Shown in pieces: positions 1 through 12,090 of a stretch of 64,000 nt of DNA. Within the stretch, counting starts at the first letter, position 1; each line of letters starts with the position of its first letter. This stretch comes from Atherix ibis (taxonomy: Eukaryota > Arthropoda > Insecta > Diptera > Athericidae). The position numbers were made by a program, and so were the translations under genes. The stretch lies in assembly GCA_958298945.1 (NCBI GenBank), contig OY282605.1, positions 120,524,267 through 120,588,266 of the forward strand, in the 5' to 3' direction. Below the pieces are notes generated by a model. That model was not told the origin of the DNA. It worked only from the letters and a program-made list of their open reading frames with translations, and made no database searches.

Positions 1-1070
1 ACAAAATATAAAAGTTAGAAAACATTATGATTTAAAAAATATAAAAGCATTTTCGAAATAAATTAACATTATTTTTAAAAAAAAAAAAAAAAACCTTTAA
101 AATAATATGAAAGAAATTTAAGAAGAAACTTAATTTTAGTCAAAAACGAAAGTAAAAAAACGAATTTAAGAAAAAATATTAAAATTTGAAAAAAAAAAAT
201 AAAATTGAAAATAAATTAGAAAAATCGTTTTTTTTAAAATTAATACAATTAAAAACTTCCAAAACAAAATTTTATTTTGAATTAAAGTAAAATTTTTTTA
301 AAAAAATTAAGAATTAAAAAAAAAACTTATTTTCAACAAACAAAAATTTAAAAATTTGCCTAAAGAATATTTTCAAAATAAAACGTAAAAGTTGGAAATA
401 AATATAAACAGAGTTTTTTGAAATAAATGATTTAATAATGACTTAAAAAATGCTCAAATTAATTTTAAAAAAAATTTAAGTACAATAAAAAAAGATTTTT
501 TGGGGAAAAAACTTAAATTTAAAAATAAGAATTTAGTATAAAATTCAATTTTCAAAGGTAAAATACCGTTTTTTTTTTACTAAAATATATTCGAAAGTTC
601 ATCTGAAGTTGAGTGTATTTTCTTAAACCAATTTTCAAAAAAAAAAAAAAAAATTATTTTTTAATATTTTCAAAAATAAAATCCTTAAAAAATTACCCTA
701 CAGAATAGAACTATCCAAATGATCTCACCTTAATGCTTCCAATCCTCAAGTATAAATCCTTCTTTATTCGTTTTTTTTTCTTTTTGGTTTCTTCTTCTTC
801 TTTTTCTTTTTCTTCTTCTTTATGTTTCGTCTTCTTTTATTATTTATATTTTCTTTCACTTTAATTATCACAACAACAACAGAATAAATTTATACCAAAC
901 TAAATCGTTGGATGTGAACATTAAAATCTCTTCTCATTATTAGTACACGTACTTTTATACACTTTCATACACTTTTGGGAATTTTGTCAAATAATCGATG
1001 ATCATGCACAAAAAAAAAAAAAAAAAAAAAAAATCACGGTTCTCGACAACTACAATGGAACAATCCAATA
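1..1070. other. AT-rich non-coding DNA
   Basis: No coding ORF or recognisable element. The stretch is made of A and T homopolymer runs, including a pure A run near 1010-1032, and a pyrimidine-rich TTCTTCTT block near 775-840. It looks like intergenic or intronic filler. Confidence 0.6.
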
Positions 1071-1299
1071 CAAACGCATAACAATACGCATTCCATCAAC
1101 TTTACAGCAAGTGCAGTCGTCAATTCAACAATTAGTCGGTCAACAATCAACAAATCAACGATCAACAAGAATTTTTTTTAGGCGTTTCGTCGTTCAACAA
1201 TGTAGAATTTGTTCGATCAATTGTCCAAAATAGACTTTTCGTGATTTCGTTTGGTAATTTATGCAAATACCATCGCACATCGACACAACCGAACGTACA
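1071..1299 (+). other. possible leader exon ending at a splice donor
   Basis: This block is less AT-biased than its flanks and is rich in CAACAATC/GTCGTC words of the kind seen in fly 5' UTRs. It ends at a consensus donor (ACA|GTAAGTG, GT at 1300-1301). An ATG at 1261 would give 13 codons (MQIPSHIDTTERT) ending in phase 0 exactly at the donor, so the exon could be a leader with a short coding end. No partner acceptor can be assigned and the gene is unknown. Chance occurrence of the donor is possible. Confidence 0.3.
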
Positions 1300-1301
1300 G
1301 T

Positions 1302-4300
1302 AAGTGCACCTTTTTCAAAAATGATTTTACTTATTCTTAATTACGTGTACTTTTCGCTATCAACACTTTCTTTTCGTATTTCCTTTTTTAATTTTCGTCT
1401 TTTTCTATCCTTTTTTTTTGTTGCTAGGAATTTTTCGATTACTTTTATACTAAATAGAATTAAATTTTCTTGTATTGATCAATTTTTCACGAGCCTAATT
1501 TTTTCTTTTTCTTTATTTTCCTTAATCGTATTCCAAATATTTTCAAATTATTATTATTCTTTTTTTTTTTAAATTTATAGCACGTTATCAATTTGTTCAG
1601 TTATACTTTTTAAATATTTACTAAAATATTTTCAACAATATAAAATTTTTTTCTAGTTTTAAAAATATTTGACTTTTTCGTTAAAAATGCGTTTTAATGT
1701 TCGTATAAAATTCGTAAATAAATGAAAATAAAAGAGAAAAAGTGTAATAGTTGCTTCGTTCTAGTACAATTTAGAGTGTAAGAGTTTATTTATGTGCAAT
1801 TAAATATTTTTCTTCTATATATAATCGTGCTTTTCTTTAGATAATTATTAATAATTTGATATATTTTTGTATTTTTTTTTTTTTTGCAAATATAAATTCC
1901 TTTTTTTTTTCTTCTTTTTATCGTTTTTTTTTTTTCAACAATTAATCATTTTCAACAATCACAATTAAAACAAATATTATTCATTTAGGCAAGAAGGAAG
2001 GAAGTTCGTATGAATAATATAAACATTAAGCGACATTTATTATTATTATTATTTATAATTATTTAAATATTAATATTTTATTTATTAAAATTGTTTTAAG
2101 ATAGATAGAAAAAAAATGTTTCTTTAAAGAATAAATAAATAGAAAATTGAGATCTTATGAATAGGTCGGACACCGATTGACTGAAATTTTAGCTTTTCTC
2201 AACCGACGCACAAGTAGTCATCGTTTCGAGGCAGAGCAGAGCTTAAAATAAATTTTCTACCTTCTCGGGCAAGAGTGTTGCAACAAAGTATTGCCAGATT
2301 ATAATTGTAATAAAAGAGCGGAAGTTTTGGTTTTTTTTTCCTAATTTTTTTTTTTTATTTAAACTTTAATTTTTAATAATTGAAAAAAATATTGAGTTTT
2401 ATTTAGAAAAAAAAATTTTTTATTATAAGTTTGTCGTTCTAAATATTTGGTAATATTTTCTAAAAATATTACCAAATATTAGTACCGTTTTTTTTTTTCT
2501 TTAAATTATAAACTCTTTTTGTAATTTAACAGTTTACAGGAGGAAAAAAAACTGTTAATCTTCAACTTTGTCATTTATTTAATTGTTTTTCTTTTTAAGA
2601 AATTTATTAAAATTGCTCACAATTTTTAATTGAATTTTAAAAACAACTGAATATAAATCGTTTTTATTAATTTAATAAAAACAATTTTTGATGATACGTT
2701 TGCTTGAATTTAGAGAGAGGGGTTGGGGCGGGGGGTATAGCTTGTAAAATTGTTTGTTGCAGCATTTAAACTTTTGGTTTATCGTAAAATTTTGTTAAAT
2801 TTTTTTCTTTTTAAAAATTTTATTTAAAAAGTTTTTAATATTTTTTTTCAAAGTTTCTAAGCCATGTTTTTGATTGATAGACATAATATTTTTTTTTATT
2901 ATAAATAGACAAAAGTTACATTTTCTCATCGTTATCATTGAAGATTTTTCTTTATTCCTTTTAAAGCAATTTATTATATTGTTGTTTTTTTTTTTAAATA
3001 GCAAAATACGGAAAGAAAAAATATTTTCAAAAAGAAACTATTATTTTATAAATAATAAGCTTGTGTCTGTCCATAATTTGCAGACATTGAACATGTTTAC
3101 TTTCAAAAATAGACAACAAAGCCTTAAATAATACCTAGAGAGGGGAGCTTTTGATGCATTCTTAGATTTAGTAAGTCAAATTGTGCAAATCTTGGAAAAT
3201 ATTTCATTAAAAAAATATAGTCAAATAACGACTTTGACATTCAAATATGCAGAAAAACACTTATTTTTACACCGTTTAAAATTTTAATTAATAAAAAAAA
3301 AACAAGAAAAATTTCTAAAAATTGCTGCATTGTATAGAAACATTAAAATGAAAGCTTTTTGTTTAATTTATATAACTTGATTTAAATAAGTTACTCATAA
3401 AAATGTTGTTTTTTTTAAAATATTTTTTTTAGTTGAATAATTTTTTTGTTAAATTTTTTTTTAATTTGCCTTTGATTAAAATTTTTAAATACTTTTTTTG
3501 TTGTTTATTCTCGTTGTTTCTAAATTAAAAATTTAGCGTCAAAAACTTTATTTTTTCAAATTTTTGACGCTAAGTTTTTAATTTTTGTTTGTTTTTTTTA
3601 TAGTTTTTATTATTTTTATAATTTTTTGTAATTAATTTTGCTTTTGTGGAAAAATTATATAGTATTTTTTTCAATTTTATTTATTTTTTTAATTTTTTTT
3701 TTATATTTTTTTATTAAATTTTGGTTGACTCAAATTTTTATTAGTTTTTTTTCTGAATCTTCGATAGTTTTTAATTATTTTGAATTTTTGACTTTTTAAA
3801 TTTTTTTTTAATTTGCCGTTGTTTTAATTTTTTAAATAATTTATTCGTTGTTTCTTCTCAAAAAATTTTAAATCATTTTTTTTATTTTTTTACAATATTT
3901 TGATGCTAAATTTTTAATTTTTTTGTTTTTTTTTATTTTTATTCTTATAATTTTGTGGATTTTTCTATTTTTTTTCAATATTATTTATTTTTTTTATTGT
4001 TTGTAATTTTTTTTTATTTTTTTTATGAAAATTCTTTAAAAATTTTGATTTATGTAATTTTTCTATTAGTTTTTTTCCTAATTTCTGTTAATTTTTTAAT
4101 ATTTTTTAATTTTATTTATTTTTTTTTTAGAATTTTTAAACTTTATTTTTATTTTTAGCATTTAATATGTTTTTCTTTTCATTTTTACTTTTTGTGAAAT
4201 TATCTTTTATTTATTTTTTTTTATTTAATTTTCTTTCTGATTTTGATCAAATTATATTTTTGGTCTCTAATAAAAAGTTTGTTTTTAATTGTAGGTCCCA
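1302..4300. other. AT-rich non-coding DNA with small inverted repeats
   Basis: Mostly T-rich and A-rich runs; the translatable stretches here are Phe/Lys/Ile composition artefacts. A slightly GC-richer unique patch lies at about 2155-2300. An inverted repeat with arms at 3524-3545 and 3561-3582 has one mismatch in 22 bp, and a shorter one (TTTGGTAATATTT and its complement) lies near 2448-2480. No gene is supported. Confidence 0.55.
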
Positions 4301-6550
4301 TATCCACCCAATCGTTCTATACTTTGAGGCCTCAAAAAAAATGGTAAAGCTTGCCTAAGGCATTCCCTCAACGCTTGTTGATATATTAATTTAGAGTCAA
4401 TAAGTTTCGGACAACTCCCTTGATAAATATTTTGAGGGGATATTAATTTTAGAGGGATCCTTTCATAAATTTTTTTATGAAAGAATATAAGAGAGTATTT
4501 AAAAACGGGGTTATTTCAATGGGATCATAATTGAAGAGGGTTTCAAATCAAAGGCATAATTAATTGTAGAGTGTATTAATTTAAAATGATCTATTATTAA
4601 CAGAGTAAGAACTGAAAGAGATTTAAATCTAGTACAGTATTATTTTAAGAGGTTACTGATTAAAGGAGGTATTAATTAAAGGGGGTTTCAATTAAAGGGG
4701 ATATTAATTTGAAGGTGTAAAAATTTCGAATTTATTAATTTAGAGGAGTTATTAATTTTAAGGGATATTAATTGAAGGGTCTATTCATTGAAAGGGGTAT
4801 TAGTTTAAGAGGATATTAATTCAAGAGGATTTTAGTACAGTTTGCCTTTGAATTTTAATATAAGTTAATTTTTTAATGCAATTTTCAGTTGATTTTGAAA
4901 TAAATGTCATTTTGATGAAAAAATTAAGCTAACTTCAAAACTAATCCTCTTGATGCTTGTAGATGTATCCTTTTATCGTCAATCTTCACGAAAAAACTAT
5001 TTTGAATTTTTCCCCTCTGATAATTTTGTTGAGGGGATATTAATTTAAGACTCTATTAATTTCAATAAGTACTAATTTAAGAAGGTATTAACTGAAGGGT
5101 GTACAAATTGAAAGAGTAATAATTTAATAGAGTATTTTAATTCATAGGGGTCATAAATCAAAAGGGTTTTAATTCAAAGGGGTAATTAATTTGAGAGGGT
5201 AGTAATTTAAAAGAATATTAAATTTATGGAGGTATTAACTTAAAGAGCTTAATTTATTTGGCTATTTAGTTGAGTCGTTTTGATGTAAGGAGTTTTAAAT
5301 TTAGTGCATTGTTATTTTAAGAGGATACTGATAAAACGGGGTTTTAGTGCAAGAGGGTATTAAGTTGAAGTTGTAAAAATTTCGAAGATATTAATTTAGA
5401 AGTAGAAGAGGTATTAATTGATGGGTCTATTCATTTAAAGGGGTATTAGTTGAAGAGGATATTAATTCAAGGGGATTTTGGTGTAGTTTTCCTTTGAATT
5501 TCAATATAAGTTAATTTTTTACTGCAATTTTCAGTTGATTTTCAAATAAATTTCATTTTGACGCAACAACCATTTAAGAAGCTATTAATTTAATGGTGCA
5601 TAATTTAAATGAGTGATAATTTAAGAGGATATTTTCAAAATGGGATTTTAACTCAAGAGGGGTCTTAAATCAAAAGTATTTTAATTCAAAGATGTAATTA
5701 ATTTTAGAGGGTAGTAATTTAAAAGAATATTAAATTTATGGAGGTATTAACTTAAAGAGCTTATTTTATTGGCTATTTAGTTGAGTCGTTTTGATGTAAG
5801 GAGTTTTAAATTTAGTGCATTGTTATTTTAAGAGGATACTGATTAAAGGAGGTATTAATTAAAGGGTGTTTTAGTTCAAGAGGGTATTAAGTTAAAGTTG
5901 TAAAAATTTCGAAGATATTAATTTAGAAGTAGAAGAGGTATTAATTGATGGGTCTATTCATTTAAAGGGGTATTAGTTGAAGAGGATATTAATTCAAGGG
6001 GATTTTGGTGTAGTTTTCCTTTGAATTTCAATATAAGTTAATTTTTTACTGCAATTTTCAGTTGATTTTCAAATAAATTTCATTTTGACGCAACAACCAT
6101 TTAAGAAGCTATTAATTTAATTGTGCATAATTTAAATGAGTGATAATTTAAGAGGATATTTTCAAAATGGGATTTTAACTCAAGAGGGGTCTTAAATCAA
6201 AAGTATTTTAATTCAAAGATGTAATTAATTTTAGAGGGTAGTAATTTAAAAGAATATTAATTTTATCGAGGTATTAACTTAGATAGTTTAATTTATTTGG
6301 ACATTTTTAATGTAAGAAGCTATAAATTTAGTTCAGCGTTATTTTAATAGGCTAACAATTTGTGGAGGTATTATCTAAAAGGGGATTTTTATTTAAGGGA
6401 GTATTATTTTAAGGGTTAAAAATAATGTACGCATTATTTGAAAAGAGTAATTAATTTGAGGGGGTTATAATTGAAAATACTATCAACTTAAGGGAGTATT
6501 ACTTTAAGAGGGTATTTATTGCGGAGGGTTTTGAACTCAGTTAATCCTGA
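4300..6550. repeat. degenerate tandem repeat array with ~0.51-0.53 kb higher-order units
   Basis: Short words of the type GGGTATTAATTTAAGAG recur every 20-40 bp throughout. A longer unit is superimposed: the word AGTAATTTAAAAGAATATTA starts at 5201, 5712 and 6240, giving offsets of 511 and 528 bp. The block with TTGAGTCGTTTTGATGTAAG recurs with the same 511-bp offset. A more diverged copy of part of the unit is seen near 4840-4920. The array has no coding potential and looks like a decayed satellite or minisatellite. Confidence 0.8.
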
Positions 6551-7516
6551 CAATCCTAAGACTCATTAAGCCTTATTATTTGAACAGTATTTTTATCAAA
6601 CTTAATTGGAATTACTTTAAATTGAGTATTTTTTATACTTCTATTGAGGAGTTATAAAAGCGCTAATGCCCCTAATAATTTTTGGTTCTGCCCATTATAT
6701 AGTATTGCGTGTGTTTTATTGTTTATTCGATATTATGCCACCCTATATATTCAACAAATTACCATTTACTCATGTGGTAGATTAGGTTTTCGTAATATTT
6801 ATGAGTGTTTTTTTTTTATTTTTAGTATTTTAATTCTTGTATTTATGCTGGTTGATGTGTGTTGAACATAAAGTTCTGTGCTATAAAGTTGCACAAAAAG
6901 AGGGTGCAAATAGCTTTTTGATTATGCAAGAATTCTTTATTGTGAAAAATTAATCAATTCTTTTATAGATTTTCACCTTGTTTTGTCCCCTTTTTTATGT
7001 AAGTATTTGATATGGGGAGTAATTTTATGCATTTATAAATGAAATAAGAATAAAAAAATAGAAATAAATATAATTTTAAGGGCTAATTACACTAAAATTG
7101 GTGTAAAAATGGAAATAGAGAATTTTATATAATTTTTGAATCGTAAATTAATTTTACTAGAATTTGTTCTTTTACAAAAAATAGATTTTTTCGGATAGTC
7201 AATTTTAAAAAAAAGAGCAGTCTTTTTATATTTTATTTGAAGTAATTTGGACGTCCCGATAACTCTGACAATTTGGCAACAACTAAAGAACTCCCAACCC
7301 CAGCTATAGCACTAGAGGAATTTTCTTAATTAAAGACTACTGCATACTAGACACCGATGTTCCTGGTATGTATACACAATTTTGTGGCTGAATTATTGCG
7401 AAGCGGCGAGAATTGGCAATTATGATATATTTTTGTGTAGATTTTTTTATGTAGACATGACACCCACTGTCATCTAGTTTTCGTAAAAGAAATTTATTGA
7501 ATTGCAAAAGCATAAT
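6551..7516. other. non-coding, no feature seen
   Basis: Unique AT-rich sequence after the tandem array. A 73-codon ATG ORF at 6644-6865 has no recognisable domain and a composition like the surrounding DNA, so it is not called. Confidence 0.5.
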
Positions 7517-7519
7517 TTA

Positions 7520-7666
7520 CGAGGTCTGTTCAAAAAGTATCCCGAATTTTGAATTTCCGCGGGTTACGTATATTCGATTTTCGATTTTTTGTGGCGTTAT
7601 GTTGGTAGTAACATATACGTATGCCGTGGAAATTCAAAATTCGCGATACTTTTTGAATAGACCTCG
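7520..7666. mobile_element. 147-bp MITE of the long-TIR mariner family
   Basis: The two ends are inverted copies: CGAGGTCTGTTCAAAAAGTA at the left and its near complement at the right, continuing for about 55 bp per arm. TA dinucleotides flank both ends (7518-7519 and 7667-7668), as expected for Tc1/mariner target duplication. It holds no coding sequence. The arms match the outer ends of the larger copies at 23202, 43654 and 48458, so this is the minimal, fully internally deleted form of that family. Confidence 0.85.
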
Positions 7667-7668
7667 TA

Positions 7669-8633
7669 TATTCATTTTAATTAACTTATTGGAAATAAAA
7701 ATACAATTTAAACACAACAATACGCAATTTTCATTTTTTGTACAATCTTTTGATATGAAATGGAATTTTTGTATTTTAGGTTTATTATTCATTTTGTAAA
7801 TATCAATCAAATACAGAGCGCCTCAATTTTGTAGACTTTCGGAGAGTTTTTAAACACGCCATTCTCCATGAAAGTGATAACATACCGAAATAATGAACTA
7901 TTCTTGTCATTTTGTCAAGTTGTTATTTTGTCACATCGAAAATTGCAAGTAAAAGTGTATTTTTCATACTCTTTTAATTAGAAGTATTTCTACTAGAAGT
8001 GTGTGTTTTATAAAGCGTTGCCAGAAATTCGACGAAATGAGGAAATCGGGAATTTCTTTCTTTCGGTAAGTTAACATCTTCATTTTTAACAAATAAAATA
8101 ACAAAAATTTAGTTTGTGATGTGCTTAAATACCTTTTAGTGATTTATTTTATCCAAAAAGTGGTCAAAAAGTAAAAAGTTCGGCATTCAATAAATGTAAA
8201 CAAATGTGATGTTGACAGTTCAATGTTTATCAGAAAATAGTTCAGTGCCGGTGTATGTAAAGTGTTTGTAAAAAAGTTTAAGGGAATGTTTTTTTCAGTC
8301 TGTTTTCATTGTGTTAAAATAAATAAAGTATATTCGGTAGGCTTATTATTTAAATAAATTTGTTTGCATTTGTGCTTTCGTTTGCTCTATTAGACCATAT
8401 TACAATATAATGTTTTCATTTTTTATTTTAGAATATTAGTTATTAATTATTTACGTACATTAAATTTTCCACCTTGTAATTTAGTTTTAAAGCATTCTGC
8501 TATAATATTGTATATGATTAACTTTTATATTCTATATAATTAATGTTTTTTTTTTAAATTTAATTTATATGCACAATGCCTATTTAAATTGCCATTTCCA
8601 TTCACAAACACACATTTATATTATACGAGGGTC
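7669..8633 (+). other. unique sequence with a possible short exon and donor
   Basis: A TATAAAG word lies near 8009. An ATG at 8037 opens ten codons (MRKSGISFFR) running into a consensus donor (TTTCG|GTAAGTTAAC, GT at 8066-8067). This could be a promoter-proximal exon on the + strand, but no downstream partner can be fixed. The rest is AT-rich without a recognisable element. Confidence 0.22.
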
Positions 8634-8635
8634 GT

Positions 8636-9903
8636 TCAATCAGTCCTTAGAAAATCCGAGAAATTGTGCTCGTAGTGTCGGTAAAGATTTTTTTGTAAGT
8701 AGCATTATCGACAGGAAAGCTGTCAAAATTACAGCTCGATCCATAGCGTAGGTCAATATCTATCGTCGATTAAAGTTAACGACATTTATTTGTGCATAAC
8801 AATGGAAAAAAACGAGTTTAGGGCTGTCATCAAACATCTCCATTTGAAAGGCTTAAGCCCGAAAGAAATCAAAGCCGAGTTGGATGCAGTTCATGGCACA
8901 TCTGCACCTGTGTTTGCGACGGTTTACAATTGGGTGAATGAATTTAAACGTGGCCGTTCATCCACAAAAGATAATAACGTTCAGGACGCCCAGTTGAGGT
9001 GTCTACTCCTGAAATCATCGACAAAATCCACGATCTGATTTTAAAGGATCGGCGAATTAAAGTGCTCGAATTAGTTGAGGCCACGGGCATATCACAAGGT
9101 ACAGTCGCTTCAATTTTGCATGAAAAATTGTCTGTGAAAAAAATTTCGGCAAGATGGGTGCCGCGTTTGCTCTCAGAGGAGAATAAGCGCAATCGTGTAG
9201 TGGACTCTGAGGCTATGTTGGCACTCTTTCATCGCAATCCTGCCGAATTCCTTCGTCGATATGTCACTGTGGACGAAACCTGGATACACTACTACACTCC
9301 AGAAACGAAGAGACAGTCATCACAGTGGATTTTCAAGTGTGAACGGGCTCCGAAGAAGGCAAAAACTGTGCCATCGGCCGGCAAGGTGATGGCCACGGTC
9401 TTTTGGGATTCGCTGGGCATCATTTTTATCGACTACTTGGAAAAAGGAAAAACAATAACAGGAGCGTATTACGCGTCGTTATTGCAACGGTTGAGCGAGG
9501 AAATCAAAGAGAAACACCCCCATCTGAAGAAGAAAAAAATCCTCTTGCATCCAGGACAATGCGCGTGTGCACACCTGCGCTGAGTCCATGGCCAAAATTG
9601 TGGAATTGAGAATGGAATTGTTGCAGCATCCCGCTTATTCACCAGATTTGGCCCCGAGTGACTATTTTCTTTCCCCAATCTGAAGAAATGGCTTGGCGGA
9701 CGACGGTTCACTTCCAACGAGGACGTCATTGTTCAAACGGATGAGTATTTTGCAGAACTTCCGAAATCCTATTTTTTGGACGGGATAAAAATTTTGGAAA
9801 AGTGTATAGAGCTAAAAGCAGTTTATGTTGAAAAATTAAAAAATTTTTTTTTAAAAAACAGTTTTTTTCCATCCTTTTCTAAGGACTTATTGAACGACCC
9901 TCG
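8636..9903 (+). mobile_element. full-length mariner element (mellifera-like), inactive
   Basis: This is a 1268-bp element with TIRs of about 28 bp (CGAGGGTCGTTCAATCAGTC at the left; the right end is its complement with one mismatch), flanked by TA at 8634-8635 and 9904-9905. The size and ends are those of a complete mariner-like element. The near-perfect TIR pair suggests it is one of the younger insertions in the window. It encodes a transposase broken by several frameshifts, so it is not autonomous. Confidence 0.93.
8802..9830 (+). pseudogene. mariner transposase pseudogene (mellifera-like)
   Basis: The product would be a DD34D transposase that cuts and pastes its own element. Translation begins MEKNEFRAVIKHLHLKG at 8802, an N-terminal HTH region. 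After a frameshift near 8960-8995 it resumes in another frame, carrying WVPRLLSEENK and the first catalytic Asp in VTVDETWIHYY. An extra C near 9550 breaks the block that should read HQDNAR, the second Asp. The YSPDLAP-D third-Asp block is readable near 9625-9665, followed by another 1-nt loss near 9672. The C-terminus ends about ILEKCIELK near 9810. Three or more frameshifts with otherwise good family conservation indicate a recently dead copy. Confidence 0.9.
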
Positions 9904-9905
9904 TA

Positions 9906-10380
9906 ATAAAGCTTTTTATATTTACTTATGCTTGTTTAACATTAAATTTTATATATACTAAGTTGCGGTGTGATGTAATTTCAACATAAACATAATATCA
10001 CATGCTCTCATTTAATTCATTTTGCATTTTTAAAATTGATTTTAATTTGTGCACATAATTCTTTTCATATAATCAAATAACTTGCAATTTATATTTTTAT
10101 ATACTCTGCCCCCAATTTATAATTCTTTTTTAATAAATAATATATAGTGAAATAAATAATATTTTAAAATAAGAATACTGTGTATTATTTTAAATTTCCA
10201 AAACTAATTCCATCAAACAACAAAATCCGCAATATTAAAAAATATATTTGTTTACTCATAGATGACATCACATATCAATCAAAATGGTTTTAAATGAACC
10301 GCTTCAATCGCATACTGACGTTTAAAATTGGCCCCCAATAATTTACGGCGTTTCTGTTTTTTAGGATAGCGGCCTATCCA
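9906..10380. other. AT-rich unique sequence
   Basis: No ORF, repeat or mobile element is recognised. Confidence 0.5.
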
Positions 10381-10506
10381 GTTCTTCTATCATCTAAGTT
10401 TGCGTCAATCAAACGCGTCCGCCACTACAGAAAGCGCAACTAATTGACACATTGCAAGTGTTTTTGGCGCGAATTTCACTTGTTTTCTAATTATTATTGT
10501 TATATG
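10381..10506 (+). promoter_or_regulatory. possible promoter/leader with E2F-like site
   Basis: This is a local GC-richer island in AT-rich DNA. It carries TTTTTGGCGCGAA near 10460, matching the E2F core TTTSGCGC. It ends in ATG (10504-10506) directly followed by GTGAGT, a good splice donor at 10507. The island could be the promoter and leader of a small gene continuing at 10591. The ATG context (TTAT before ATG) is poor. Confidence 0.3.
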
Positions 10507-10590
10507 GTGAGTGATTATTATGTTAATTCATTATTATTATTATTGTCTAAACTATTTTATTTAATTTTTTTTAAATTATTTTATATTTAG

Positions 10591-10845
10591 TGTGAAACGA
10601 TCAGAAAATATTCGATGACGAATTGTCTACAAAAAAAATACTTGTACCACCTTCTGGTAAGCACCATTCGTTGACTAATTTTTAAAATCATCACTCGTGC
10701 AAATAAATTTTATTGTCGATCTCACTCGGAAAATTAAATAATAAAGAATAATTCATTGACGAACTCACAGCGTAGACAATCAAATAACAAGCGACCAAAA
10801 ATTACATTTCTCAATGTACGAACCGATTCGTGCACTGGATCGTGA
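10591..10845 (+). other. hypothetical short spliced ORF
   Basis: An 84-nt interval from the donor at 10507 to TTTATATTTAG (AG at 10589-10590) has the size and pyrimidine-rich end of a short fly intron. The following 66 nt (10591-10656) are open in the phase set by the upstream ATG and end at CTG|GTAAGC. A weaker acceptor at 10769-10770 would add 24 codons before TGA at 10843-10845, making a 47-residue basic peptide. No homology is recognised. Each signal is ordinary taken alone, so the model is speculative. Confidence 0.2.
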
Positions 10846-11140
10846 AATTCCCCATCTACCAGGTTCGTGCCTACCAAAGTATCGTGCATTGCGCGAATCG
10901 TGTACGTACCAGTCTGTGTACTTTTTAAAATGGAACGAACATCGTAAAAACTGGTTCGCGCAGTTGCAGTCTGCAAAAAAGATGAAATTACAATTGTCTG
11001 GATGGAATGTATTCTACAACTTCGTTAATGTACATTTTTTTCTATTAAAACTGGTAGCAATCGAAACAGTCCAATCCAATTATTTTCTAGGACACCCTTT
11101 CCCCCACAAATTTATAATAAGTTTATATTAAAAGGATAAT
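10770..11140. other. GC-richer island, open in several frames, unclassified
   Basis: This stretch is noticeably less AT-rich than its flanks. On + it holds a 105-codon ORF (10814-11131, beginning MYEPIRALDREI), and on - an 80-codon ORF (10734-10976). Neither product is recognised and both frames cover the same DNA, so coding sense cannot be decided. It may be the remnant of a mobile element or of a gene. Confidence 0.25.
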
Positions 11141-11329
11141 TTTCCAAATGACCGATGGACTTTTTGATCACTTAACAAATGGAAAAATATTTACCATACA
11201 TCGCTTAAGGAACTTGTTTTTTTCTCTGCAGATACAAAGGACCAACAGCGTAACTTTTTTTATTACCTGATTGGAGGTTATGTTTTATGTAACCTAACTT
11301 AAAGAGTTGTCAGGCTGTTCTGTAATAGG

Positions 11330-11935
11330 AAAAAATTTTTAAAAAAGGATTTATTTTCTCCATTTTAATGAGGTTGTGAAGTCCTTGAGGGATGGATCTG
11401 ATGATTAGCCCCCAATCCTTTAGAAGACGAGGGTATGACAGGTCCTGTTAAAGAACACCTTGAGAGATGGATCTGATGACTAACTCCTGATCCTCCAGAA
11501 GACGAGGGCGTGACAGTGACTCATTAAAGAACTTCTCTACAATCTCGCAATGTTTGTAGGCTCGCATTGCCGGATTGTAGAGGGGTTCTTTAACGGGTCA
11601 CTTTCGGTTGGTCCTTGCTAGCTACTCGTCTCGATAGGTTCTTTAACGGGTCACTTTCAGTTGGTCCTTGCTAGCTACTCGTCTCAAAAATCCTTTTCAG
11701 GCATCTAGATGTTGTTGTTGCCCTGAAAGACTCAGATTCCTATATGATCCGACCTTTTCAGGACAAGTTACCTCGTATCACGATGACTTTACAACATCCA
11801 TGATGATGGAGTGGTATGTCTTATCGCCTTGAGAATACGAGAGTATATCGTATTCTCAAGGCGATAAGACATACCACTCCATACACGTCTCAGTGTATGA
11901 GCGCATAAGGCTCTACCATTGCCGTTCTTCCTTTA
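11330..11935. repeat. compound direct and inverted repeat cluster (foldback-like)
   Basis: Several repeats are packed here. A ~68-bp unit (GGATGGATCTGATGA and GAAGACGAGGG) is repeated twice at 11390-11520. A 54-bp unit (TTCTTTAACGGGTCACTTTC) is repeated twice at about 11585-11690. An imperfect inverted repeat has arms 11524-11552 and 11565-11593. A perfect inverted repeat has arms 11806-11840 and 11848-11882. The cluster is GC-richer than its surroundings and non-coding. It resembles a foldback-type element, but no target duplication could be defined. Confidence 0.7.
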
Positions 11936-12090
11936 AAATATAATAATCCCCAATTCTGAGCAATTTCTACCTTCATCCTAATTCCTATCAACCAAATTTT
12001 TTGTTGATTTAGAGTGACAGACATGCGTCGACTACTTGTGAGACGATCAGGACTCAGGACGAGGGAGAGGGAGTATAATATTCATACATA
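11936..12090. other. unique non-coding sequence
   Basis: Short spacer with no recognised feature. Confidence 0.4.

Noticed and set aside
1261..1572. 103-codon Phe/Ser-rich ORF
   Set aside because: After the donor at 1300 the frame is T-rich intronic-type sequence; only the first 13 codons could be exonic.
3955..4358. Phe/Leu-rich ORFs that look like membrane proteins
   Set aside because: They are translations of T-rich low-complexity DNA without start context or conservation signs.
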